From NCBI GenBank assembly GCA_030536575.1, contig JAUNPS010000008.1:1-64000 (forward strand): a DNA stretch of 64,000 nucleotides. The letters are read 5' to 3'. Positions 26,653 to 35,134 of this stretch are shown piece by piece. A program made the position numbers and the translations under genes. The stretch is from Eubacteriales bacterium (GTDB lineage: Bacteria > Bacillota > Clostridia > Lachnospirales > Lachnospiraceae). The notes under the pieces are model-generated. The model ran no database searches, was not told where the DNA came from, and saw nothing but the letters and a program-made list of their open reading frames with translations. Position 1 is the stretch's first letter. Each line of letters opens with the position of its first letter.

Positions 26653-26731
26653 TTGCGGCCCTCCATTAAAACACCCATTGCGAAAAGCGATACATCTCCG
26701 TAATCGGTGTTTTTGAAACTGTATCTGATTT

Positions 26732-26767
26732 TTTTCCTATTCTATAGGAAAATGCATAAAAATACAA
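26732..26767 (-). promoter_or_regulatory. Citrate synthase promoter with a 21-bp palindrome over the -10 box
   Basis: On the minus strand TTGTAT (26767-26762) and TAGAAT (26744-26739) are 17 bases apart. A perfect inverted repeat with 9-bp arms and a 3-base centre (26732-26740 with 26744-26752) is centred on the -10 box. This is where a repressor operator would sit. The same sequence could form a hairpin, but it lies upstream of the coding transcript. Confidence 0.6.
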
Positions 26768-26866
26768 GTTCTTTTTTAAATCCAATTTCCCGGCGGGCCT
26801 GGGCGATTACGGTTCACACCTCGTATTTTCCTCCACGCAAACATAATCGAACGCCGGGGGCGGCCG

Positions 26867-28540
26867 CTACCGCACCGCCAGCACCACGAACTGATATCCC
26901 TTCAGCTCCGCCGTCTTTCCTTCAATCACAGCCCCGTCCAGGTTATCAATCAGGACTTCTTTTACCTCGCCCGGCAGCTCCACCTTCCGCGGCTCCTTCT
27001 GGAAGTTCGCCAGCACCAGCAGCGTCTTCTCTCCTTTACGTAGATATGCGATCAGGTTCTCCACCTCTTCCAGATACGGTACGCATTCCCCGTAAACCAC
27101 CGTCTCCTTATACTCCGGATTTTTCCGCAGCGCAATCAGCTTCTGATAAAAATGAAACACCGAATCCGGCTCCTGAAGCTGACGCTCCACATTGATCTCC
27201 TTATAATTCGGATTCAGCGCAAGCCACGGCTTCCCAGTCGTAAATCCCGCATTTTCCCCATCATTCCACTGCATCGGCGTCCGCGCGTTATCCCTGGAAA
27301 AATGCACCACCGCCTGAAGCGCCTCCTCCTCGCCAAGTCCGGCTTCCAGCGCGACTGCATAATCATTCCGCATGCTGATATCATCCACTTCCTCAATCGA
27401 AGAAACCGTCGTATTTTCCATCCCGATTTCCTGTCCCTGATAGAGGAACGGCAGCCCCCGCAGCATAAAATTCACACCGCCCAGCAGCTTTTTAGTCGCA
27501 TCGCACAGATCCTCCGGCAGAATATAATGGCTCACCCCTCTGGGCTCGTCATGATTCTCAATAATATTCGAAATCATCCCAATATCCCCAATCCGCTTCT
27601 GCGTCTTGAAAATACAAGCCTTATATTCCTCCGGCGTCAAATGCTGCTGGCTGGCATAAGCGCCCTTCGCACTCTTCCCAAAAGACGTCTCACAGAAATC
27701 AAACATCGAAGAAAAATACCCGTCATCCCCGATAAAATCCTTGATCTCCTCATCTTTTTCATTAAAAACCTCTCCTACCGTAAAGGCCTCGTGGGGATGG
27801 AACGTCTCCCTGGCCATCTCGCCCAGAAACTCGCCGATTCCGGTGGCGTCCGCCAGCATATCACCCAGGCTGCTCAGTCCGTCCGCCCGGTCTGACGGAT
27901 AATCCCGCAGCGGCAGCTTCTTCTTGATATTGATAATCGCATCGATCCGGAACCCGCCAAGTCCCTTATCCAGCCACCAGTTAATATTCTTATAAACCTC
28001 CTGGCGCACCTGCTCATTTTCCCAGTTCAAATCCGGCTGTTTTTTATGAAACACATGCATGTACTGCTTGTCCGGATGGCCTGGAAGCGGCTCCCACACA
28101 GAACCCCCGAAATAACTGCGCCAATTGCACGGAAGCTCTCCTTCTTTCCGGTCTTCGATATAGAAAAAGTTCCCGTATTCCCCGTCCGGGTCCTGGATGG
28201 CTTTCTGGAACCACTCATGTTCGTCCGAGCAATGATTCACAACCAGATCCATCAAAATATACATATCGCGCTTCTTCGCCTCCGCGATCAGCGTTTCCAT
28301 ATCCTCCATCGTTCCAAACCTGGGATCAATCGCATAATAATCCGAAATGTCATACCCCTGGTCAGCCAGCGGCGACTGGTAAATCGGGGAAAGCCACAGA
28401 ATGTCAACTCCCAGTTCCTTTAAATAATCCAGTTTTGAAAGAATTCCCGGAAGGTCGCCGATCCCGTCCCCATTGGAATCAAAGAAGCTCTTCGGGTAAA
28501 TCTGATATGCGGTTTTGTCATGCCACCACTGTTTTTTCAT
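26867..28540 (-). CDS. Oligo-1,6-glucosidase / alpha-glucosidase (GH13)
   Basis: A 557-residue cytoplasmic GH13 enzyme that hydrolyses terminal alpha-1,6 and possibly alpha-1,4 links of isomaltose, panose or short maltodextrins. The N-terminus WWHDKTAYQIYPKSF and the motifs DLVVNHCS, GFRIDAI (nucleophile Asp about 199), VGEVF (Glu about 256) and IENHDEPR (Asp about 331) are all present. The Val after DL in region I fits oligo-1,6-glucosidase (subfamily 31) rather than amylase. GAGGAG precedes the ATG at 28540. It complements the maltodextrin locus but is transcribed separately. Confidence 0.93.
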   Translation of the reverse strand: MKKQWWHDKTAYQIYPKSFFDSNGDGIGDLPGILSKLDYLKELGVDILWLSPIYQSPLADQGYDISDYYAIDPRFGTMEDMETLIAEAKKRDMYILMDLVVNHCSDEHEWFQKAIQDPDGEYGNFFYIEDRKEGELPCNWRSYFGGSVWEPLPGHPDKQYMHVFHKKQPDLNWENEQVRQEVYKNINWWLDKGLGGFRIDAIINIKKKLPLRDYPSDRADGLSSLGDMLADATGIGEFLGEMARETFHPHEAFTVGEVFNEKDEEIKDFIGDDGYFSSMFDFCETSFGKSAKGAYASQQHLTPEEYKACIFKTQKRIGDIGMISNIIENHDEPRGVSHYILPEDLCDATKKLLGGVNFMLRGLPFLYQGQEIGMENTTVSSIEEVDDISMRNDYAVALEAGLGEEEALQAVVHFSRDNARTPMQWNDGENAGFTTGKPWLALNPNYKEINVERQLQEPDSVFHFYQKLIALRKNPEYKETVVYGECVPYLEEVENLIAYLRKGEKTLLVLANFQKEPRKVELPGEVKEVLIDNLDGAVIEGKTAELKGYQFVVLAVR

Positions 28541-28575
28541 TGTAGGTTCTCCTCTCCTGCACGTCTTTTTCTTGC

Positions 28576-28604
28576 ATTATAGTATCCCGGCCGCCTGTTG
28601 TCTT
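28576..28604 (-). promoter_or_regulatory. Probable alpha-glucosidase promoter
   Basis: On the minus strand AAGACA (28604-28599) and a perfect TATAAT (28581-28576) are 17 bases apart, about 35 bases before the start codon. Confidence 0.6.
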
Positions 28605-28638
28605 TCATTATTTCTATCTCTGATTGCACTATATCCAC

Positions 28639-28779
28639 GTTACTGTCACTCGTACCTCGTTCCAGTAACGATTCGCAGGCTCATTTTAAGTTTTGCTTCG
28701 CAAAAAAGCCTGCTCACACCTGAATCACATTCTTACGTACCTGAGCAGCTAAGTGCTCAGGTACTGTCTGAACAGTAAC
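28639..28779. mobile_element. MITE-like element bounded by inverted GTTACTGT / ACAGTAAC
   Basis: The 141-bp unit begins with GTTACTGT (28639-28646) and ends with its exact reverse complement (28772-28779). Inside are a second CAGTAAC (28663-28669) that can pair with the left end, and a nested hairpin (28675-28681 with 28707-28713, inner stem 28691-28696 with 28700-28705). The right part is the 51-bp palindromic block shared with the window's left edge. It has no coding capacity. No clear target-site duplication is visible. The structure suggests a non-autonomous repeat or a BIME-like intergenic palindrome. Confidence 0.65.
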
Positions 28780-28780
28780 A
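28730..28780. repeat. 51-bp palindromic repeat, second copy
   Basis: Identical to bases 3-53 over 51 bp and in the same orientation. The 11-bp stem is 28737-28747 with 28754-28764. Both copies lie a little under 120 bases upstream of a plus-strand start codon (galK and the alcohol dehydrogenase gene). Confidence 0.9.
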
Positions 28781-28809
28781 TTTCCAAAAATTGGGTAACA
28801 GCCCACTTA

Positions 28810-28838
28810 TTGACAACCTGGTGATTTATTGTTATAGT
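28810..28838 (+). promoter_or_regulatory. Promoter of the alcohol/aldehyde dehydrogenase pair
   Basis: A perfect TTGACA (28810-28815), a 17-base spacer and TATAGT (28833-28838) lie 36 bases before the start codon. Confidence 0.8.
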
Positions 28839-28874
28839 CACCTTAAAAACGTACAAAAAAAGGATTTTACCGCT

Positions 28875-30089
28875 ATGAATACATGCAAAAAACTCTACTG
28901 CCGCACCTTTCAGACCGCCTTCAAGATCGCGCTTCCCCTCCTGCCCTACCGCAATCCAAAGATTGCCGGCAGCGTAAAAGACATCCCGGAAATCCTCCGG
29001 AAGAAGAAATGCGATCACGTCCTGATCATCACCGACCGCGGCATCCGCCACCTGGGACTGACCAACCGCCTGGAACAGGTCCTCACCCGTTCCGGCATTT
29101 CCTACACCATCTACGACCGAACCGTAGCCAACCCTACCACTGCAAACGTGGATGAAGCCCTGGATCTCTACTACAAAAATGCCTGCCACGCCATCATCGG
29201 CTTCGGCGGCGGCTCCAGCATGGACTGCGCAAAAGCGGTAGGCGCCCGCATTGCCAAACCCGACCAGTCCCTGGCCCAGATGAAAGGCATCCTGAAAGTC
29301 CACAAAAAGCTGCCGCTTCTGATCGCCATCCCCACCACCGCCGGAACCGGAAGCGAAACTACCCTGGCCGCCGTCATCACCGATGCCGAAACCCGGCACA
29401 AATACCCCATTAACGACTTCTGCCTGATCCCCCGCTACGCAGTTCTGGATCCGAAAGTGACCTTGAGCCTTCCGCCGTTCATCACCGCCACCACCGGAAT
29501 GGACGCGCTGACCCACGCGGCAGAAGCCTACATTGGAAATTCCACCACCCACGGAACCCGCAAAAATGCGCTCCACGCGGTCAAACTCATTTTCGAAAAC
29601 CTGGAAACCGCCTACCGGGACGGCTCGAACCTGGAAGCCCGGAAAAATATGCTGCGCGCCTCCTACTACGCCGGATGCGCCTTCACGAAATCTTATGTTG
29701 GCTATGTCCATGCGGTGGCCCATTCCCTTGGCGGCCAGTACAATGTGCCCCACGGACTTGCCAACGCCATTTTGCTTCCCTTCGTGCTGGAAGCCTACGG
29801 CCCCTGCATCCATAAAAAACTGCATTGCCTGGCAATGGCCGCCGGACTCGCCGACAAGGACACCCCTTCGGAAGAAGCCGCGAAACGCTTCATCGACGCC
29901 GTCAAAGACATGAAAAAACAGTTCGGAATTGGCGATACTGTAAAAGAAATCCGGGAAGAAGACATTCCGATGCTGGCCCGGTACGCAGACAAAGAGGCCA
30001 ATCCTCTGTACCCGGTTCCGGTGCTGATGGATGCCAAAGAACTCGAATCCTTTTATTATCTTCTCATGGAAAAGAGGGAATCTGAATGA
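28875..30089 (+). CDS. Iron-containing alcohol dehydrogenase
   Basis: A 404-residue group III (Fe-ADH) enzyme that interconverts alcohols and aldehydes with NAD(P)H. The nucleotide site is IIGFGGGSSMDCAKA, the family signature TTAGTGSE is present, and metal ligands lie in MDALTHAAEAY and in VHAVAHSLGGQYNVPHG. The ATG at 28875 is preferred over one 84 bases upstream that lies inside the promoter. AAAGGA provides a modest ribosome site. The stop overlaps the next start as ATGA, so it is coupled to an aldehyde dehydrogenase, suggesting an alcohol-aldehyde-acid route. The physiological substrate is unknown. Confidence 0.93.
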   Translation: MNTCKKLYCRTFQTAFKIALPLLPYRNPKIAGSVKDIPEILRKKKCDHVLIITDRGIRHLGLTNRLEQVLTRSGISYTIYDRTVANPTTANVDEALDLYYKNACHAIIGFGGGSSMDCAKAVGARIAKPDQSLAQMKGILKVHKKLPLLIAIPTTAGTGSETTLAAVITDAETRHKYPINDFCLIPRYAVLDPKVTLSLPPFITATTGMDALTHAAEAYIGNSTTHGTRKNALHAVKLIFENLETAYRDGSNLEARKNMLRASYYAGCAFTKSYVGYVHAVAHSLGGQYNVPHGLANAILLPFVLEAYGPCIHKKLHCLAMAAGLADKDTPSEEAAKRFIDAVKDMKKQFGIGDTVKEIREEDIPMLARYADKEANPLYPVPVLMDAKELESFYYLLMEKRESE

Positions 30090-31465
30090 ATGAAATCGAA
30101 ATCAAAACCATTGTAGACAGACAGTGGGCCTGCTTTTTGGGCGGCTCCACCCTGGATCTTTCCTTCCGGCTCTATTCCCTGCGGAAATTAAAAGCCGGTA
30201 TCCAGAAATACGAAACGGAAATCCACGCCGCACTCCAAAAAGACCTTGGAAAAAGCAGCTCCGAAAGCTATATGTGCGAAACCGGCCTTGTGTTAAGCGA
30301 AATCAATCACATGCTGAAGCACCTGAAATCCTACGCGAAAGAAAAAACCGTCAAAACGCCGCTGGTGCAGTTCCATTCCAGAAGCTTTGTCAAGCCCTCC
30401 CCTTACGGCGTCGTCCTGATCATGAGCCCCTGGAATTATCCCTTCCTGCTGACGATGGACCCCCTCGTGGACGCCCTCGCCGCCGGGAATACCGTTGTGC
30501 TAAAGCCCAGCGCCTATTCGCCGCACACCAGCGAAATCATCCGGAAAATCATTGCCGAATGCTTCGAGCCGGACTACGTAACCGTCATCACGGGCGGCCG
30601 CGCGGAAAATATGTGTCTCTTAAAGGAACATTTTGACTACATTTTCTTCACCGGAAGCCAGGCCGTCGGCAAAGAAGTGATGCGCCATGCCTCCGAACAC
30701 CTGACGCCCGTCACCCTGGAGCTGGGCGGAAAGAGCCCCTGCATTGTGGACAAGACCGCGAATCTGAGGCTCACCGCAAAGCGGCTGGTATTCGGGAAAT
30801 ATTTAAACTGCGGACAAACCTGCGTTGCGCCGGATTATGTTTACTGTGACCCTTCGATCCGGGACGATCTCATTGCAGAGATCAAGAAACAGATTGTACG
30901 TCAGTTCGGGAATGATCCGCTTTTGAATCCTGATTATGGAAAAATCATTAACGAAAAACATTTTAACCGGATCACGGAATTCATTGATATGAACAAAGTG
31001 GTCTGCGGCGGAAAATTCGACCGGCAAACCCTGAAAATCGAGCCCACCGTGATGAACCAGGTCACGTTCTCCGACCCGGTAATGCAGCAGGAAATCTTTG
31101 GCCCGGTTCTTCCCATCCTGACCTACGATTCCCTCGACCATGCCATCGAAAAAATCAATTCCATGGCCCACCCGCTGGCCCTGTACCTGTTCACTTCCGA
31201 CAAGGCCGCGGCCAGGAAAGTGACGGCGAAATGCGGCTTCGGCGGCGGCTGTATCAATGACGTTGTGATTCACCTGGCCACCAGCGAAATGAGCTTCGGC
31301 GGCTTCGGCGAAAGCGGCATGGGCGCTTACCACGGGGAAGAGGGCTTCCGCACCTTCTCCCATTATAAGAGCATTGTAGACAAAAAGACCTGGATGGATC
31401 TGCCGATGCGGTATCAGCCTTACACAAAGCTCAACGGCAAACTGGTTCGTACCTTCCTGAAATAA
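30086..31465 (+). CDS. Aldehyde dehydrogenase, class 3-like
   Basis: A 459-residue NAD(P)-dependent aldehyde dehydrogenase. Motifs include MSPWNYPF and VLKPS for cofactor binding, FTGSQAVGK, LELGGKSP with the general-base Glu and NCGQTCVAPDY with the catalytic Cys. The short length and N-terminus place it with the ALDH3/fatty-aldehyde group rather than with CoA-acylating enzymes. It is translationally coupled to the Fe-ADH gene. A terminator follows directly. Confidence 0.93.
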   Translation: MNEIEIKTIVDRQWACFLGGSTLDLSFRLYSLRKLKAGIQKYETEIHAALQKDLGKSSSESYMCETGLVLSEINHMLKHLKSYAKEKTVKTPLVQFHSRSFVKPSPYGVVLIMSPWNYPFLLTMDPLVDALAAGNTVVLKPSAYSPHTSEIIRKIIAECFEPDYVTVITGGRAENMCLLKEHFDYIFFTGSQAVGKEVMRHASEHLTPVTLELGGKSPCIVDKTANLRLTAKRLVFGKYLNCGQTCVAPDYVYCDPSIRDDLIAEIKKQIVRQFGNDPLLNPDYGKIINEKHFNRITEFIDMNKVVCGGKFDRQTLKIEPTVMNQVTFSDPVMQQEIFGPVLPILTYDSLDHAIEKINSMAHPLALYLFTSDKAAARKVTAKCGFGGGCINDVVIHLATSEMSFGGFGESGMGAYHGEEGFRTFSHYKSIVDKKTWMDLPMRYQPYTKLNGKLVRTFLK

Positions 31466-31471
31466 AACGCA

Positions 31472-31505
31472 GCGGGCGCTGATGAAAAAGCGTCCGCCAT
31501 TTTTT
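31472..31505 (+). terminator. Terminator after the aldehyde dehydrogenase gene
   Basis: A 9-bp stem with one G-T pair (31472-31480 with 31489-31497) is followed by six T residues to 31505. It sits between convergent genes and overlaps the stop of the ABC exporter by two bases, so it may serve both strands. Confidence 0.85.
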
Positions 31506-33306
31506 ACTCCATTCCCGTCTGCGTCCGGTACATCCCCGCATATTCCCCGTTCAACGCCATCAGCTCCTCATGGGTGCCTTTCTCTGCAATCTTCCCGTCC
31601 CGCAGGAAAATAATCACGTCCGAGTCCCGAATCGTAGACAGCCGGTGCGCAATGAGGAACGATGTCCTTCCTTTCGTGATCGTGCGCATTGCCCGCTGAA
31701 TCTTCTGCTCCGTCAGCGTATCCACCGAACTGGTAGCCTCATCCAGAATCAGAATCGGTGCATCCGCTAAAATTGCCCGCGCAATGGTCAGAAGCTGCCG
31801 TTCTCCCTGGCTCAGCGCCGCCCCGCCCTGGGCCAGCACCGTGTCATACCCCTGCGGAAGCCGGGTAATAAACGAGTCCGCCCCGGCCATCACAGCCGCC
31901 GCCTGAATTTTCTCAAACGGCACATCCTTTTGGCCGTAGCTTAAATTGTCCCGCACACTCATTTCGAACAGCGAGCTGTCCTGAAGCACCACGCCAAAGG
32001 CCTCCCGCAGGCTCTGCATCGGATAGTCCCGGATATCGTGTCCGTCCAGGAACACCGCGCCGCCGTTCACATCGTAAAACCGCGTCAGCAGATTGATAAT
32101 CGTCGTCTTCCCGGAGCCGGTCGGCCCCACGATCGCCACCTGCGTCCCCTCCGGAATGTGAAAACTGATATCCCGCAGCACCGGCTTTTCCTTCGTATAG
32201 GCGAAGGTCACATGTTCAAACCGGATATCTCCCTTCGGATGCGTAAGCGGAACCGGGTCTTCCCGGTCGGCAGGTTCCGGCTCTTCGTCCATCATCTCGA
32301 AAACGCGTTCCGCACCCGCGACGGCGGTCTGAAAGTTGTTATAAATATTTGCAATGTCCACGAAAGGCCGGGCAAATTGCCTGGAATACAGCAGGAAACT
32401 GGTAATCATTCCAACTTCTATCGTGCCTTTTGCCGCCATTATACCGCTGATAATTGCAATGGCCACGTAACTGAAGTTATTGATCACATTGGTCAAAGGC
32501 ATCAGAAAGCCCGACCAGACCATGGCCTGCGTCGCCACCTTGCAAAGCTTTTCGTTATTCTCCTCGAAGGTTTCCACCATCGCCGCTTCCCGGCCGTAAG
32601 CCTTTACCATACTAAGGCCGGATACGCTCTCTTCCACGTGGCCGTTCAGTTTCCCCAAAATCGCCTGCTGGCTGGAATACAGCTTTCTCGTATGCCGCGT
32701 CACCGTCCGGGTCAGCAGAAACACCAGCACCACCGAAACCAGCGCAATGCACGTCAAAAGCGGGCTTAACGAAATCATAATGACCAGAATCCCGACAATC
32801 GTAAACGCATAGGTCATAAGCTGCGCCAGAGAATCCGAAATCGTCACGCTGATATTGTCCACATCGTTTGTCAGGCGGCTCATCAGCTCCCCGTGCTGCT
32901 TCCGGTCGAAATAGGACAGCGGCAGCTTCTTCATTGCTCCAAACAGCGCCATCCGGATATGCAGAATCATCCGCTGGCCAATGGACGCCATGAAAAACTG
33001 CTGCAAAAACCGCACAAGCCAGTCCCCGACATAAAAGGCCGCCAGAAGGAGAATCAGCCGCACGGCCGGATTTCCCGCATCGATGGCATTGACCGCCTCC
33101 CCGATCAGATAGGGCGACAGAACCGACGAAGCCGAGGCGCACGCGGACAGCAGTAAAATCCAGCCAAGCCCTTTCCGGCTCCCCTTCGTCAGTTCATAGA
33201 GCCGTTTCAGCGTTCCTTTCATATTTTTCGGTTTTTCCGCCGGAACGCCCCTCCGCAGGCCGCCGTTGTTCCGGGCCGGGGGCGGCGTCATCGTGTTATC
33301 TGCCAT
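31504..33306 (-). CDS. ABC exporter half-transporter, catalytic subunit of a heterodimer (YheH/BmrD-like)
   Basis: A 600-residue type IV exporter half: a Pro/Arg-rich N-terminal segment of about 50 residues, six membrane helices and a nucleotide-binding domain. Walker A is GPTGSGKTT, Walker B is ILILDEATSSVD with the catalytic Glu, and the signature is the altered LSQGE. The ATG at 33306 has a perfect GGAGGTGATT before it and overlaps the upstream partner's end by 11 bases. With that partner it forms a heterodimeric multidrug- or peptide-type exporter; the substrate is unknown. Confidence 0.92.
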   Translation of the reverse strand: MADNTMTPPPARNNGGLRRGVPAEKPKNMKGTLKRLYELTKGSRKGLGWILLLSACASASSVLSPYLIGEAVNAIDAGNPAVRLILLLAAFYVGDWLVRFLQQFFMASIGQRMILHIRMALFGAMKKLPLSYFDRKQHGELMSRLTNDVDNISVTISDSLAQLMTYAFTIVGILVIMISLSPLLTCIALVSVVLVFLLTRTVTRHTRKLYSSQQAILGKLNGHVEESVSGLSMVKAYGREAAMVETFEENNEKLCKVATQAMVWSGFLMPLTNVINNFSYVAIAIISGIMAAKGTIEVGMITSFLLYSRQFARPFVDIANIYNNFQTAVAGAERVFEMMDEEPEPADREDPVPLTHPKGDIRFEHVTFAYTKEKPVLRDISFHIPEGTQVAIVGPTGSGKTTIINLLTRFYDVNGGAVFLDGHDIRDYPMQSLREAFGVVLQDSSLFEMSVRDNLSYGQKDVPFEKIQAAAVMAGADSFITRLPQGYDTVLAQGGAALSQGERQLLTIARAILADAPILILDEATSSVDTLTEQKIQRAMRTITKGRTSFLIAHRLSTIRDSDVIIFLRDGKIAEKGTHEELMALNGEYAGMYRTQTGME

Positions 33307-35014
33307 CTGAATCACCTCCGATCTGGGATTCATAAATTGCCTGATAAGCCCTGCAGCCCGCCAGAAGCTCCGCATGGGTTCCGAAGCCCTGCATCCGTCC
33401 GTCTTCCAGACACAGAATCCGGTCTGCGCGCATCACCGTGGAAATGCGCTGGCTGATCAGCAGCATCGTAATATCCGCCGCTTCCTCCCGCAGGGCCTTT
33501 AACACCTTCGCCTCTGTGGCCGCATCCAGCGCGCTTGTGCAGTCGTCCAGAATCAGGATTTTCGGCCGCCGTACCAGGGCGCGGGCCAGAGAAAGGCGCT
33601 GCTTCTGTCCGCCGGAGAGATTCACGCCGCCCTGGCCGAGCTGTGTTTCATACCCCTTGGGGAAGGTGTCAATGAATTCGTCCGCGCAGGCCAGCGCCGC
33701 CGCATGACGGATCTGCTCCTCCCCGGCCGTATCGTCTCCCCACCGCAGATTTTCCGCAATGGTCCCGGAAAACAGCACCGGTTTCTGGGGCACCACGGCG
33801 ATCACTTCCCGCAGGCGCTCCGGGTCAAGCCGCATCAGATCCGCCCCGTCGATGCGGATCACGCCCGCCGTGGCGTCATAGAAGCGCGGCACCAGGTTGA
33901 CCAGGGTCGTCTTCCCGGAGCCCGTCGGGCCGATAATCCCGACTGTCTCTCCTGGGCGGACAGAAAAATTCAGATCCGATACCGCATCCCGTTGGGTTCC
34001 GGCATAACGGAAGGAAACGTGCTCGAAAGAAACCGCGCCCTGGAATTTCGCAGCCTGGGGATTCTCCGGCAGCGGCTGAACCGGAACTTCATCCAGAATT
34101 TCCTGTACACGCCGGGACGAAGTGATGGCCCGGACGGCGCTGTTTAAGATGACCGAGATCATTCCCAATGCGAAGAGAACCTGCGTCATATAATTGACGG
34201 TTGCCATCAGGCGGCCGATTTCTCCGGCGTTTTCCGCCTGGGAACGCCACAGAAGGAGCACAATCCCCAGATTGACGGTCAGATTCAGGAGCGGTGAGAA
34301 GATCGCCGAAATCCGCATTGCCCCGATTCCGGCCTGTGCGTAGTCTTCCGATACGTCCGCGAATTTCTGCTCCTCTTCTTCCTCCGCGTGGAAGGCTTTC
34401 ACGACACGGATGGCGGATAGGAATTCACGGCTTACATTGTTCAGGCGGTCGAGCTGTTTTTGCAGTTTCCCGAACCGGGGATAGCCGAACTTCACATTCG
34501 CGCCGATCAGCACGGCGGCGATGCCTAAGACTGCCAGCATCAGCGGGGCATGTTTCGGCGTGCGCACGAGAATCAGAACCACCGAGCCAAGCCCCATGAG
34601 CGGCGCGCGCAGCATAACCCGCATGCAGCCGTTGACAAAATTCTGGATCTGATTGACGTCGTTCGTGATGCGGGTGATGATCGAAGCGGGCTGTAACCGG
34701 TCGATGTTTTCGAAGGACAGCGTCTGGACTTTCCGGTACAGTTCGCTACGCAGGTCTTTGCTGATAAGCTGGGATGTGTAGCTTGCAAACAGATTCCGCA
34801 TGACTGCCCCCAGCGCGCCCACCAGGGCGATGCCGACCATGATCAGGCCGTAATGGAGAATTGCCCCCGTGTCCTTTGTTTTCACGCCATTGTCTACAAT
34901 ATAGGACATATAGGTGGGCTGCATCAATTCGGCCGTCGTTTCAAGAAGCAGAAAAAATACGGCTGTCAGAAACAGCCCCAGCCTCTTTTTGATTAAGCGA
35001 AGAATAAATTTCAC
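33296..35014 (-). CDS. ABC exporter half-transporter, degenerate-site subunit (YheI/BmrC-like)
   Basis: A 572-residue partner of the downstream half-transporter. Its signature LSGGQKQR is canonical, but Walker B reads ILILDDCTSALD, with Asp in place of the catalytic Glu. This is the usual asymmetric arrangement of BmrC/BmrD-type pairs, with one consensus and one degenerate ATP site. The start is GTG at 35014 (VKFILRLIKKRLGLF), with GGAGGTGG directly upstream; the frame is open 16 codons further but without a site. Confidence 0.92.
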   Translation of the reverse strand: MKFILRLIKKRLGLFLTAVFFLLLETTAELMQPTYMSYIVDNGVKTKDTGAILHYGLIMVGIALVGALGAVMRNLFASYTSQLISKDLRSELYRKVQTLSFENIDRLQPASIITRITNDVNQIQNFVNGCMRVMLRAPLMGLGSVVLILVRTPKHAPLMLAVLGIAAVLIGANVKFGYPRFGKLQKQLDRLNNVSREFLSAIRVVKAFHAEEEEEQKFADVSEDYAQAGIGAMRISAIFSPLLNLTVNLGIVLLLWRSQAENAGEIGRLMATVNYMTQVLFALGMISVILNSAVRAITSSRRVQEILDEVPVQPLPENPQAAKFQGAVSFEHVSFRYAGTQRDAVSDLNFSVRPGETVGIIGPTGSGKTTLVNLVPRFYDATAGVIRIDGADLMRLDPERLREVIAVVPQKPVLFSGTIAENLRWGDDTAGEEQIRHAAALACADEFIDTFPKGYETQLGQGGVNLSGGQKQRLSLARALVRRPKILILDDCTSALDAATEAKVLKALREEAADITMLLISQRISTVMRADRILCLEDGRMQGFGTHAELLAGCRAYQAIYESQIGGDSDGR

Positions 35015-35035
35015 CTTTCCACCTCCATGCAAATA

Positions 35036-35059
35036 CCGCACGGCTTTCTGACCGTGCGG
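35036..35059 (-). terminator. Hairpin between the DUF5722 gene and the ABC exporter
   Basis: A perfect 8-bp GC-rich stem (35036-35043 with 35052-35059) sits in the 120-base gap, only about 12 bases before the ribosome site of the GTG-start gene. Its T-run on the minus strand is poor. It could end the upstream transcript or modulate exporter expression. Confidence 0.55.
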
Positions 35060-35134
35060 CAATCTATTCTTTTTGTATTTCTGCGGGCCGTAAAATCTGG
35101 GATCCGGGCGCTTTCCTGCGTACAGGCAGGCGGT

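Larger units (their letters stand above)
28541..28874. other. Divergent intergenic region with two promoters and a MITE-like element
   Basis: These 334 bases hold no gene. They contain the promoter of the alpha-glucosidase gene (28576-28604, -), a 141-bp structured element (28639-28779) and the promoter of the alcohol dehydrogenase gene (28810-28838, +). The element sits as a spacer between the two outward promoters. Confidence 0.8.
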
